A stretch of DNA of 64,000 bases from Morganella psychrotolerans. Lineage in GTDB: Bacteria; Pseudomonadota; Gammaproteobacteria; Enterobacterales; Enterobacteriaceae. A model generated the notes under the pieces. The model ran no database searches. It had not been told where the DNA came from and saw nothing but the letters and a program-made list of their open reading frames with translations. Made by a program: the position numbers and the translations under genes. The stretch lies in assembly GCF_001676155.1 (NCBI RefSeq), contig NZ_LZEW01000033.1:1-64000 (forward strand), written 5' to 3'. Below, piece by piece: positions 17,274 to 26,882 of the stretch (position 1 is the first letter of the stretch; every line of letters starts with the position of its first letter).

Positions 17274-20019
17274 ATGGCTAATACGACTATTCTTGCATTA
17301 CAGGGACTCACCTGTATGCATTGCGTCGGCAGTGTAAAAAAAAGTGCTGGACGCCCGTCCGGATGTTGAATCCGCCGTTGTCACCCTTGAATTTGCAAAA
17401 GTCACCGGTGATGCCGATCCGCAATCGCTTATCAGCGCAATCGAAGATGCCGGCTATGAAGCACAGGTGGCAGAGCATCCCGGTACAATTTTGCAGCTTT
17501 CAGGGCTCAATTGTATGAAATGTGCTGCGAAAACGCAAAGTGCATTAGAAGCCGTTGACGGTGTCGCCGCCGCTGTTGTGGATACCAAAGAAGCCAAAGT
17601 GTATGGCAGCGCAGATGCGCAGATTCTGATAAGTGCGGTGGAAGCCGCCGGTTTTCAGGCAGCGGTGGCAGGAGAAAACCAGCACCCAAAAACTGAACCG
17701 CTGACACCGGTCACATCTTCGGATGAGACGGTATCAGCGGCACATTGCGACATTCCTGCCACCCCGGACAACACCCCGGTAATGGCGGATATTGCAGATG
17801 ACGATGAAAGCCTGTCGTTTCTGCTCGACGGCATGACCTGTGCCAGTTGTGTCAGTAAAGTGAATAAAGCCCTGCTCAGTGTGGACGGCGTGGAAAACGT
17901 CCGCGTTAATCTGGCAGAGCGCAGCGCGCTGGTCACCGGACACGCTTCACCTGATGCGCTTGTCGCGGCAGTGGAGAAAGCCGGTTACGGCGCAGAGCTG
18001 ATTCAGGATGATATAAAGCGCCGTGAGCGTCAGCAGGAAGTGGCGACAGCAAACATGAAACGCTTCCGCTGGCAGGCCGTTGTCGCACTGGCAGTGGGTG
18101 TTCCGGTGATGATCTGGGGCATGATCGGCGACAACATGATGCTGACGCCCGCCAACAACGGGATCTGGCTCACCATCGGTGTGCTGACCCTGGCGGTGAT
18201 GGTCACCGCAGGCGGGCATTTCTACCGCAGCGCATGGCAATCACTGAAAAACCGCAGTGCGACGATGGATACCTTAGTCGCGCTCGGCACCGGTGCCGCG
18301 TGGCTTTACTCTATTACTGTCAATCTGTGGCCGGATGTCTTTCCGCCACAGGCGCGTCATCTTTATTACGAAGCCAGTGCCATGATAGTCGGTCTGATAA
18401 ACCTGGGTCACATGCTGGAACAGCGCGCCCGCCAGCGCTCATCAAAAGCACTGGAGCGGCTTTTGGATCTGACTCCGCCGACCGCACGGGTTGTAACGCC
18501 TGAAGGTGAGAAAGATCTGCCGCTGGCAGAGATTCAGCCGGGTATGATCCTGCGTCTGACCACCGGTGACCGGGTGCCGGTCGATGGTGAGATAACACAG
18601 GGCGAAGTGTGGATGGATGAAGCCATGCTGACCGGGGAGCCCATCCCGCAGCAAAAAACCATTGGTGATTCGGTTTCAGCCGGAACAACCGTGCAGGATG
18701 GTACCGTACTGTTCCGTGCTGCGGCTGTCGGCAGCAAAACCACACTGGCGCGCATCATAAAACTGGTGCGTCAGGCACAGAGCAGTAAACCGGAGATTGG
18801 TCAGTTAGCCGATAAAATCTCAGCGGTGTTTGTGCCGGTTGTGGTGGTGATCGCCCTGATCGCCGGTGCCATCTGGTATGTCTTTGGTCCTGCGCCGCAA
18901 ATAACCTATGCACTGGTCATTATTACCACGGTGCTGATTATCGCCTGTCCGTGTGCGCTGGGTCTGGCAACACCGATGTCGATAATCTCCGGTGTCGGAC
19001 GTGCGGCTGAGTTTGGTGTACTGGTACGGGATGCGGATGCACTGCAACAGGCCAGTAACCTGGATACTATCGTTTTCGATAAAACCGGGACTCTGACCGA
19101 GGGAATGCCGCAGGTTACTGATATTCATATTTTTAATGGTTACAGTGAAGAGGATGTACTGCGCTGGGCGGCAGCTCTGGAAAGCGGTTCTAATCACCCG
19201 CTGGCGCGCGCTATTACCGCACGGGCAAAAGATCTCTCAGTGCCGTCTGTCACACAGTTCCGTACGCTCGCCGGAATGGGGATCAGCGGGGAGTCAGAAG
19301 GCCGGACACTCCTGCTTGGTAACCATGCCCTGATGAATGCGCAGAATATCGCGACCACCGCACAAGCCGATGCCTTGGTTCAGTCACAGGCCGGTAAAGG
19401 CGTGACGCCGGTGATGCTGGCGGCAGACGGCAAAATTGCCGCTGTTCTGTCCATCCGTGATCCGCTGCGGGAAGACAGCATCAGCGCTCTCGCGCGGCTC
19501 CGTAAGCAGGGATATCGCCTGGTCATGCTGACCGGGGATAATGAAATCACCGCCCGGGCTATCGCAAAAGAAGCAGGTATTGATGATGTAATCGCCGGTG
19601 TGCTGCCGGACGGCAAATCAGCCGCAATTGAAAAATTGCAGCAAGCCGGGCAGAGAGTGGCAATGGTCGGGGATGGCATTAATGATGCACCCGCGCTGGC
19701 GCGTGCGGATGTGGGGATCGCCATGGGCGGCGGCAGTGATATCGCCATCGAAACTGCCGCAATAACCCTGATGCGCCACAGCTTGCATGGTGTGGCAGAT
19801 GCCGTGGCTATCTCAAAAGGGACACTGCGCAATATGAAGCAGAACCTGCTGGGTGCTTTTGTGTATAACTCGCTGGGGATACCGATCGCGGCAGGAATAC
19901 TCTTTCCGTTCACCGGCACACTGCTCAACCCGGTGGTTGCAGGTGCGGCAATGGCACTCTCTTCGATTACCGTGGTCAGTAATGCTAACCGGCTGCTGAG
20001 GTTTAAACCTAAAGATTAA
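17274..20019 (+). CDS. copA: Cu(I)-exporting P1B-type ATPase CopA (frame broken near the start)
   Basis: Inner-membrane copper exporter, 914 residues after repair. It has three N-terminal heavy-metal-binding domains, with CMHC (about residue 15), CMKC and CASC, one more than the two I recall in E. coli CopA. Membrane helices follow, then the TGE loop ([10 protein letters not shown]), the CPC motif ([12 protein letters not shown]), the phosphorylation site DKTGTLTEG, the HP locus (SNHPLARA) and GDGINDAP. The ATG at 17274 has TAAGGA upstream. A run of eight A at 17336-17343, where seven would keep the frame ([12 protein letters not shown]), breaks the first domain. As written, translation could restart at GTG 17344, but that would lose domain 1. 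I treat the break as a probable sequence error. Confidence 0.9.
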
Positions 20020-20024
20020 TAACG

Positions 20025-20104
20025 ATACCCTTATTCATTCAAACCGCAGGTTCGTTGGCTGCACTCAGCTTGCCGCCTGCCTGCATCCTGAATGACGTTG
20101 GGTG
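20025..20104. repeat. ERIC repeat, internally deleted (80 bp)
   Basis: ATACCCTTATTCATTCAAAC ... GCAGGTTCGTTGGCTGCACT, then GCTTGCCGCCTGCCTGCATC and AATGACGTTGGGTG: both ERIC ends with the central palindrome missing. It is inverted relative to the copy at 5689. Confidence 0.78.
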
Positions 20105-20111
20105 CAAACTA

Positions 20112-20146
20112 ATAAGGGAGCGAATAATTCGCTCCCTTATTTTTTT
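20112..20146 (+). terminator. terminator of copA
   Basis: Perfect 13-bp stem ATAAGGGAGCGAA / TTCGCTCCCTTAT with loop TAA, then a T run. It is placed after the ERIC element that separates it from the copA stop. Confidence 0.9.
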
Positions 20147-20235
20147 CTTACTAATTAATCATATATTATTAATCAGGGTTGAAAATTTGTTACGATTGCA
20201 GTCAACTAAGGGAATGAGTCACGACAGGAGTCGTC

Positions 20236-21045
20236 ATGAAAAAACTGTTCCACCGGCTGAAAGAATACCTGCTTTCGTCAGATCCGCAGGGGATTTATAC
20301 CTGGCCCGCCGTTGATATCACGCTGCCCGGGGGCATTGCACTCCACTTGGTCGGCACGATACATATGGGATCGGAAAATATGTCTCCGCTGCCCGGTCCG
20401 CTGCTGAAAAAAATTGCGCATGCCGATGGTCTGATTGTGGAAGCCGATATCACACAACCTGCGCCGTCATTTCCCGGGCAGGACCCGGAGTATATACGCC
20501 GCCCCGTAAGTGAGCGCTTACCAGAGGGATTGCGGGATGATTATCGCCGCTATTGTGAAGAGCAACGGCAGCCCTCAGAAACACTCGATACCCTGCCCGC
20601 CTGGCAAATCGCGCTGATCCTGCAATCCACCCAGGCACAAAACCTCGGGCTGCGTCCGCATTACGGAATTGATTATCAGATGCTGAACGCGGCGCACGGA
20701 CAAAATATCCCGGTGTTTGAACTGGAAGGCACGCAATCTCAGATGCAGATGCTGCTCAATTTTCCGGATGAAGGCATGAGCCTGCTGGAAGATACACTGA
20801 CCTATTGGCATGACAATGCCCGCGCCCTGCAAATTATGCTCGGCTGGTGGCTGGATTACCATCCGGAAAAAATGGCTCAGCCGCTGCCGGAAACCTTCAG
20901 TGAGCTGACTTATCAGCATCTGATGATAAGCCGCAATGACGCGTGGAAAACCCGCCTGAACCAACTGCCGCCCGGAAATTATGTGGTGGCGGTGGGTGCG
21001 CTGCATCTGTATGGCGAGCATAATCTGCCGTCAATTTTGTGCTAA
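20236..21045 (+). CDS. ybaP: TraB/GumN-family protein YbaP
   Basis: 269 residues. The TraB/GumN (PrgY-like) fold shows LHLVGTIHMGSENMSPLP near residue 35 (the GxxH motif), VEADIT near 76, and a C-terminal VVAVGALHLYGEHNLPSIL that carries the second conserved Gly-His region. The family is proposed to hold metal-dependent hydrolases or peptidases; no function is established for YbaP. There is an AGGAG leader eight bases before the ATG. It is followed after 50 nt by ybaK, as in E. coli. Confidence 0.9.
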   Translation: MKKLFHRLKEYLLSSDPQGIYTWPAVDITLPGGIALHLVGTIHMGSENMSPLPGPLLKKIAHADGLIVEADITQPAPSFPGQDPEYIRRPVSERLPEGLRDDYRRYCEEQRQPSETLDTLPAWQIALILQSTQAQNLGLRPHYGIDYQMLNAAHGQNIPVFELEGTQSQMQMLLNFPDEGMSLLEDTLTYWHDNARALQIMLGWWLDYHPEKMAQPLPETFSELTYQHLMISRNDAWKTRLNQLPPGNYVVAVGALHLYGEHNLPSILC

Positions 21046-21095
21046 ACTGGCAGACCTTGTGACTCTGCCGTCTGAATTATCAGCAAGGAAATACT

Positions 21096-21575
21096 ATGAC
21101 ACCGGCTGTAAAACTCCTGGAAAAAAACCGGATTGCATTTACGCTGCATCCCTATGAGCACGATCCGAATGACCATAACTTCGGTGATGAAGCGGTCCGC
21201 AAACTCAATCTTGATGCCGGTCAGGTATATAAAACCCTGCTGGTGGCACTGAACGGGGATAATAAACATCTCGCCGTCGCTGTCACGCCGGTATCAGAAC
21301 AGCTTGATTTAAAAGCGGTTGCCAAAGCATTGGGGGCGAAAAAAGCTGAAATGGCAGATCCGGTAAATGCCCAGAAAGTGACCGGTTATCTGCTCGGCGG
21401 AATAAGCCCGCTGGGACAGAAAAAACGCCTGCCGACCCTGATTGATGAAGGCGCTCAGGAGTTTGCCACTATTTTTGTGTCCGGCGGCAAGCGCGGTCTG
21501 GATATTGAACTGGCCCCGCAGGATCTGGCAAACGTGCTGGACGGAAAGTTTGCGCCGGTGGCAAAGCGGGACTGA
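21096..21575 (+). CDS. ybaK: Cys-tRNA(Pro)/Cys-tRNA(Cys) deacylase YbaK
   Basis: Trans-editing factor of 159 residues that removes Cys mischarged onto tRNA-Pro. The YbaK/ProX domain spans the protein: [11 protein letters not shown], then [20 protein letters not shown] with the catalytic lysine region KT, and [20 protein letters not shown] with the conserved GGISPxG. AAGGAAATACT precedes the ATG. It is convergent with ushA. Confidence 0.94.
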   Translation: MTPAVKLLEKNRIAFTLHPYEHDPNDHNFGDEAVRKLNLDAGQVYKTLLVALNGDNKHLAVAVTPVSEQLDLKAVAKALGAKKAEMADPVNAQKVTGYLLGGISPLGQKKRLPTLIDEGAQEFATIFVSGGKRGLDIELAPQDLANVLDGKFAPVAKRD

Positions 21576-21582
21576 TACTAAA

Positions 21583-21612
21583 TACAATACCGGGAATATC
21601 TCCGGTATTGTA
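21583..21612. terminator. hairpin between convergent ybaK and ushA
   Basis: Eleven-base stem TACAATACCGG / CCGGTATTGTA with an eight-base loop. No strong T run on either strand, so terminator function is only likely. Confidence 0.5.
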
Positions 21613-21628
21613 TTGTATCTGAAATCAG

Positions 21629-23296
21629 CTATTTGTTTTTATAAACGATTTCGCCCTTTGGCTCATAATCTGCCGCTTTCAGCGGTGAATGAGCTTCAAT
21701 ATAACCTTTCAGCACTTCTGCATCGACAAAACCCGTACTGACATATCCCGGATGTGTATCAATTTTCGGATAACCATCCCCGCCGATAGCATTAAAGTTC
21801 AGCGTCGCCATACGATAGGTTTTCTCCGGGTAGACCGGTTTACCATCGATAGTCACATCACTGATTGTTTCGTCTTTATTCAGTGTCAGCCCGACATTAT
21901 AAAACTGCGCATACGCACCAGAGTCCGGTTTCATATTTGCAACCGCCTGTAAATACGGCAGTACTTCTGATCCTTTAAAATCGACATACACCAGTTCATT
22001 CGCAAACGGCTGAACTTTCAATACATTTTTGTACGTGATCTCACCCGCATCAATAGAATCACGCACACCGCCGCCGCTCATAATGGCAAAATCGGCACCA
22101 GCACGCTCTTTCTGCGCGGCCAGCATCAGGTGCGCCATATTAGTCTGCTCAAAACGCACTTTACTGCGATCGCCTTCCAGTTTAGCGTCCACCGACCCGA
22201 CTTTAACACTAAGCTGTTCGTCGCCTTTTTCCTGATACGGCGTCAGCAGTTTCAGCATTTCCGGGCTTTCAGTAATTTCACTGGTGTAATAAATGCGTTC
22301 TGATGTGCCATCGTCTTTCGTGACTTTCTTTTTAAGATTCACAGGAATGAGCTGATAGTGTTTGAGTGTGAATTCCCCGTTGCGGAACTGAAAATCCGCA
22401 CGACCGACATATTTCCCCCACTCATGAGCCTGTACAATCCAGGTGCCGTTCTGCTTATCCGGCGCACATGGCGTACCGGGTACATAATCCGCAATTTTAT
22501 AGTTTTTATTTTCCGGCTGCATACAGACCGGGTCCTGAGAGTGCCCGCCGACAATCATATCCAGATACCCGGCTGGCAGGCTGCGTGCCATTTCCACATC
22601 CCCCGGGGCATTGGAGCCATGATTGGCATCATCATAATGTCCCATATGAGTGGCGGCGATGATAATGTCAGGCTTTTCTGTTTCGCGCAGGCTCTCAACC
22701 ACTTTTCTGGCTTCTTCTGCCGGAATACGGAATTCAGTATCAGGGAAATTGCCCGGATTACCGATTTTGGCGGTATCATCCGTTGTTAAGCCGATAACGG
22801 CTATTTTTATACTTTGTTTATCAAACAGCGCATACGGCTTAAATAAACGTTCGCCGGTACTTTTCTGATAAATATTGGCAGAGAGGAACGGAAAGTTTGC
22901 CCATTTTTCCTGAGTCCGCAGGGTTGCCAGCGGATTATCGAATTCATGGTTACCCAGCGCCATCGCATCATAACCCACCAGATTCATACCTTTAAAATCC
23001 GGCTCGGCATTTTGCAGATCAGATTCCGGTACGCCGGTATTAATATCCCCGCCGGAGAGCAGCAGAACAGAGCCGCCCTTCTCTTCCACTTCTTTACGGA
23101 TGCCGTCCACCAGCGTTTTCTGAGCGGAAAGTCCGTATTCACCGTGGTCATTCTGCCAAAAGTGCCCGTGATGGTCATTTGTATGCAAAATCGTAATATC
23201 ATAGGTTTTATCTTTTTCCCACGCACCGGCAAGTGCCGGAAAAAGTGCCACAGAAACCGCCAGAGCACTGATGGTGGTTTTAAATGCAAATGTCAT
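21629..23296 (-). CDS. ushA: periplasmic UDP-sugar hydrolase / 5'-nucleotidase UshA
   Basis: Secreted metallophosphoesterase of about 555 residues that degrades external nucleotides and UDP-sugars. The signal peptide MTFAFKTTISALAVSVALFP ends at LAGA. The dinuclear metal-site motifs ILHTNDHHGHF, GGDINTG, GNHEFDNP, THMGHYDD and GGHSQDPVC follow. The C-terminal nucleotide-binding domain carries NFNAIGGDGYP. The frame is open 17 codons further upstream, but the ATG at 23296 with GGGGAACG before it gives the standard signal peptide. It faces ybaK and is divergent from ybaL, with a long AT-rich gap; E. coli fsr, normally next to ushA, is absent. Confidence 0.95.
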   Translation of the reverse strand: MTFAFKTTISALAVSVALFPALAGAWEKDKTYDITILHTNDHHGHFWQNDHGEYGLSAQKTLVDGIRKEVEEKGGSVLLLSGGDINTGVPESDLQNAEPDFKGMNLVGYDAMALGNHEFDNPLATLRTQEKWANFPFLSANIYQKSTGERLFKPYALFDKQSIKIAVIGLTTDDTAKIGNPGNFPDTEFRIPAEEARKVVESLRETEKPDIIIAATHMGHYDDANHGSNAPGDVEMARSLPAGYLDMIVGGHSQDPVCMQPENKNYKIADYVPGTPCAPDKQNGTWIVQAHEWGKYVGRADFQFRNGEFTLKHYQLIPVNLKKKVTKDDGTSERIYYTSEITESPEMLKLLTPYQEKGDEQLSVKVGSVDAKLEGDRSKVRFEQTNMAHLMLAAQKERAGADFAIMSGGGVRDSIDAGEITYKNVLKVQPFANELVYVDFKGSEVLPYLQAVANMKPDSGAYAQFYNVGLTLNKDETISDVTIDGKPVYPEKTYRMATLNFNAIGGDGYPKIDTHPGYVSTGFVDAEVLKGYIEAHSPLKAADYEPKGEIVYKNK

Positions 23297-23911
23297 GGTC
23301 GTTCCCCATGTTCTGAATGATGATAACGGCAAATAGCCGGGAGGCATGCCGATCCCTGCCGAAAGTATGATTAAAATTCACAATTTTTAATACCTGTTCT
23401 GACAAATCCGACAAAAAAAGTGAGACATCACTCAATATTCTATCATTTAGTATATCGTCACAATGCCGGCATCAGCGTCTTAAAAAACCTTAAATATCAA
23501 TAATAAATCATAGAAAACGTGTAATTACCCCATACCGGGAATCGCATTTATTTTATACCGACCTACGCATTACTTTTGCAATACCCGTATAAATACGCCG
23601 ACAAGACCCATCCTTTCCCTGACAATTTACATATTATGGCTATTTACATGTCAAAAGGTAACTAAACATCATAAAGACATTGTTAATAAACAAAAAATAA
23701 AAAATAAAAACACAGCAAATCCAAGATAAGACCGGCAGCATAAAGAGCATAATAAGCTGAAAACAGGCAAAGCTGAATGGTATCTGCTACTAACAGCCGG
23801 TTTTTACATAATTACTTATATTTTTAACGCGATTTATGTCACAAAAACATGTACTATATTTATAATATATCCACATTTATTCACATTGCGAATCAAAAGG
23901 AGAATGAAAAA
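23297..23911. other. AT-rich gap between divergent ushA and ybaL
   Basis: About 615 nt with no convincing ORF or RNA gene. It must hold the ushA and ybaL promoters, but I could not pick a convincing one. In E. coli the fosmidomycin exporter gene fsr lies between these genes; no remnant of it is evident here. Confidence 0.5.
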
Positions 23912-25732
23912 GTGCACTCAACGCCTCTCATTACAACAATTGTTGGTGGTCTCGTTCTCGCTTATTTATTTGGTATGTTAGCTCAGCGGTTAAAAATTTC
24001 GCCGTTAGTGGGTTATCTGGCAGCGGGTGTGCTGGCCGGACCTTTTACACCGGGATTTGTTGCCGATGCGTCTCTGGCCCCGGAACTTGCTGAGATTGGT
24101 ATTATTTTGCTGATGTTCGGCGTCGGGCTTCATTTTTCCCTCAAAGATCTGCTGGCGGTTAAAAATATCGCAATCCCCGGCGCAATTTGTCAGATAGCGG
24201 TAGCCACTATTCTGGGGCTGGGTCTTGCCAGTCTGTTTGACTGGGGGCTGTTTACCGGTATTGTCTTTGGTCTGAGCTTATCTACCGCAAGTACGGTTGT
24301 GCTGCTGCGAGCCCTGGAAGAGCGGCAGCTTATTGACAGTCAGCGCGGTCAGATAGCTATCGGCTGGCTGATTGTGGAAGACCTGGCGATGGTGCTGACC
24401 CTGGTCCTGTTACCGGCGGCAGCGTCCATCATCAATAATCCGGAAGCCAGCGCCAGCAGTTCTGAGTTGCTGCTGAGCCTCGCCGTGACCATCGGTAAAG
24501 TGGTCGCCTTCATTCTGATTATGATTTTCATCGGTCGCCGTGCTATTCCCTGGTTACTCGCCAGAACCGCCGCAACCGGTTCCCGTGAGCTGTTCACGCT
24601 GGCGGTACTGGTACTGGCGCTGGGGATAGCCTACGCGGCCGTTACACTCTTTGAGGCCTCATTTGCTCTGGGCGCGTTCTTCGCCGGTATGGTGCTCAAC
24701 GAGTCGGAACTGAGCCACCGCGCCGCACAGGATACCCTGCCGCTGCGTGATGCATTCGCCGTTCTGTTCTTTGTCTCCGTCGGGATGCTGTTTGACCCGA
24801 TGGTACTGATTAATCATCCGCTGGGTATTTTAGGTGTTCTGGCGATCATTATTGTCGGTAAGTCAGCGGCGGCAATGCTGCTTGTGCGATTGTTCGGACA
24901 TAACCGGCGAACCGCGCTGACAGTTGCGGTGAGTCTGGCACAAATCGGTGAGTTTGCCTTTATCCTGGCCGGAATGGGCGTGGTGCTGGAAGTCCTCAAC
25001 CGCCAGGCCAATGACCTGATTTTAGCCGGGGCGATAGTCTCGATTATGCTCAATCCGATTTTATTCACCCTGCTTGACCGTTACCTTGAAAAAACGGAAA
25101 CACCGCAAGAACAACAGGAAGAAGAAACACTGGATGAAGTGACCCAGGTTCCGGTCAATATCTGCGGTCATACTATCATTGTCGGTTATGGCCGGGTCGG
25201 TTCAATGCTGGCAGAAAAACTGCACAATAAAGGCTATCCGGTTGTTGTAATTGAAGATACCCGCGCCCGCTTTGAAGAACTGGCAGAACGCGGTTTTGCG
25301 TCCGTGATGGGCAATGCGGTTTCACCTGATGTGCTGGAACTGGCGCGTGTGGATTGCGCACGCTCACTGCTGCTGACCATTCCGAATGGCTATGAGGCCG
25401 GTGAGATTGTGGCAAAAGCCCGCGCCCTGAACGATCATATGACGATTATTGTCCGTGCGCATTATGACGATGAACGCACGTATATTATGGAGCGCGGCGC
25501 AAACCGTGTGGTTATCGGTGAGTTTGAAATTGCCCGTGCAATGAGCAGTCTGCTGGTTGAAGACCAGACAGATCATGAGTTCGGCTGCCCTGTGGTGGTT
25601 AATCCGGTGACGGAAAAACGTCAGGAAGAAGAAGAGGAAGGCCGTTCACTGCATGAAATGCTGCGCAAAGCGCCGGAAGTGACGCCGGAACCGAAAACAC
25701 CGGCGGACAGCACGCCGCAGCCATCTGCATAA
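23912..25732 (+). CDS. ybaL: CPA2-family K+/H+ antiporter YbaL
   Basis: Monovalent cation:proton antiporter of 606 residues, KefB/KefC-like. About twelve membrane helices span residues 5-390 (PLITTIVGGLVLAYLFGMLA onward, FALGAFFAGMVLNESELSHR, QIGEFAFILAGMGVVLE). A cytoplasmic RCK/TrkA-N Rossmann domain follows (IIVGYGRVGSMLAEKL; acidic VVVIEDTRARFEEL), then an acidic tail. The frame is open upstream, but I choose GTG 23912. AAGGAG lies nine bases before it, and the protein then starts HSTPLITTIVGG, as its E. coli homologue does. Confidence 0.92.
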   Translation: MHSTPLITTIVGGLVLAYLFGMLAQRLKISPLVGYLAAGVLAGPFTPGFVADASLAPELAEIGIILLMFGVGLHFSLKDLLAVKNIAIPGAICQIAVATILGLGLASLFDWGLFTGIVFGLSLSTASTVVLLRALEERQLIDSQRGQIAIGWLIVEDLAMVLTLVLLPAAASIINNPEASASSSELLLSLAVTIGKVVAFILIMIFIGRRAIPWLLARTAATGSRELFTLAVLVLALGIAYAAVTLFEASFALGAFFAGMVLNESELSHRAAQDTLPLRDAFAVLFFVSVGMLFDPMVLINHPLGILGVLAIIIVGKSAAAMLLVRLFGHNRRTALTVAVSLAQIGEFAFILAGMGVVLEVLNRQANDLILAGAIVSIMLNPILFTLLDRYLEKTETPQEQQEEETLDEVTQVPVNICGHTIIVGYGRVGSMLAEKLHNKGYPVVVIEDTRARFEELAERGFASVMGNAVSPDVLELARVDCARSLLLTIPNGYEAGEIVAKARALNDHMTIIVRAHYDDERTYIMERGANRVVIGEFEIARAMSSLLVEDQTDHEFGCPVVVNPVTEKRQEEEEEGRSLHEMLRKAPEVTPEPKTPADSTPQPSA

Positions 25733-25749
25733 ATAAGACAGACACTACC

Positions 25750-25775
25750 AGCCCGGCACAGTCCGGGCTTTTTTA
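25750..25775 (+). terminator. terminator of ybaL
   Basis: Stem AGCCCGG / CCGGGCT with a six-base loop, followed by six T and ATC. Its T run overlaps the stop codon of the convergent desaturase gene. Confidence 0.85.
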
Positions 25776-26882
25776 TCTTTCCGTTTTCTCTCCCGCCCCC
25801 ATCCGCTTGAGAAACTGTTGCTGATAACGGAACAGTTCCCGCGCTGAGATACAGTGATAATCCATACCAAATTGCGCTGCTGTCTGTCTGATAATCTCTG
25901 CCAGCGCAGGATAGTGACGGTGGTGCCAATTCGGGAAAAGGTGGTGTGTCAGATGCAGGTTCAGTCCGCCGAGCCAGTAAGTCAGCGTGCGCGGGGTTGT
26001 CTGCCAGTCATAGGTTGTGGAAAAGGTATGGGTATAAAAGCCGTGCGTCATGCGCCCGGAATCCGGTGCAGTATAAAACGTGGCTTTTGCCCAGTGTGTT
26101 CCCAGGATCAAGACAACAAAGACCAGTGATGCCAGCATCTGACTCAGCAGATAAACCAGCAGAAAAGTACCAAAACCTATCCCGGCCGATGATAAAAGCC
26201 AGTAAGGAATAAGCAGTGCCACTATCAGATGCAGCCCCTTACTCAGCAAAAACAGCCCCGTTCCCCGTCCGCCCTGATGGCGCATTTCAGGTGTTACGCG
26301 CGTAAGATTAAAGCGATCAAACCAGTCATATCCCCAGATCAGTGCCGGAAATGTCATTGCGGCAATCAGCGGCCAGTACACATGCTGCCAGCGCATAAAC
26401 GGATACCAGCGCTGATAGGGGGTCTGTCTGAGAAGAAAATTCTCTTCGATATCAAGGTCGTAATAACGGACGTTAATATGAGCATGATGGAAAACAATAT
26501 GCCGCACGCGCCAGCAGTCCGGATCCAGTCCCAGCGGCAGCGTTATCCAGAAATTGAGGATGCGGTTTGCCGCAGCACTACGCAATACCGCATTATGTGA
26601 CGCATCGTGAACCACATTAATCGCCAGTAACAGAGCAAAAAAGATAAATAGCGGGTAACAAATAAAAAATACAATGCCGCCGCCTGATATCAGCATCAGT
26701 CCGTAGCTGCTCAGGCAGGCAAGAAGCAATAACCCGCTTTTCAGATACGCCCGCTTGTCCGCAAAACGGTGCTCAGAATTGTTTTGAAGATACTGATTTG
26801 CCGCCTGTTGCAGAGCACGATGAAAAGCCAGATCGTCCTGTGACTTAAATCCCAGCGGCGGCAATGGTTCAGGATTGTGCAT
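25773..26882 (-). CDS. membrane fatty-acid desaturase
   Basis: Di-iron membrane desaturase of 369 residues. All three histidine boxes are present: HDASH (92-96), HIVFHH (128-133) and HLTHH (311-315). Two pairs of hydrophobic helices flank them (residues about 50-90 and 215-265). It should introduce a double bond into, or hydroxylate, an acyl chain or related lipid; the substrate is unknown. It is the last gene of a seven-gene operon, and its start overlaps the preceding gene by 14 nt. Ordinary unsaturated-fatty-acid synthesis in enterobacteria uses FabA/FabB, so a membrane desaturase points to a specialised product. Confidence 0.88.
   Translation of the reverse strand: MHNPEPLPPLGFKSQDDLAFHRALQQAANQYLQNNSEHRFADKRAYLKSGLLLLACLSSYGLMLISGGGIVFFICYPLFIFFALLLAINVVHDASHNAVLRSAAANRILNFWITLPLGLDPDCWRVRHIVFHHAHINVRYYDLDIEENFLLRQTPYQRWYPFMRWQHVYWPLIAAMTFPALIWGYDWFDRFNLTRVTPEMRHQGGRGTGLFLLSKGLHLIVALLIPYWLLSSAGIGFGTFLLVYLLSQMLASLVFVVLILGTHWAKATFYTAPDSGRMTHGFYTHTFSTTYDWQTTPRTLTYWLGGLNLHLTHHLFPNWHHRHYPALAEIIRQTAAQFGMDYHCISARELFRYQQQFLKRMGAGEKTER

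Noticed and set aside
17344-20019. A shorter CopA starting at GTG 17344
   Set aside because: It has no ribosome-binding site, and it would cut the first metal-binding domain, whose start (with TAAGGA and ATG at 17274) is intact apart from one extra A.
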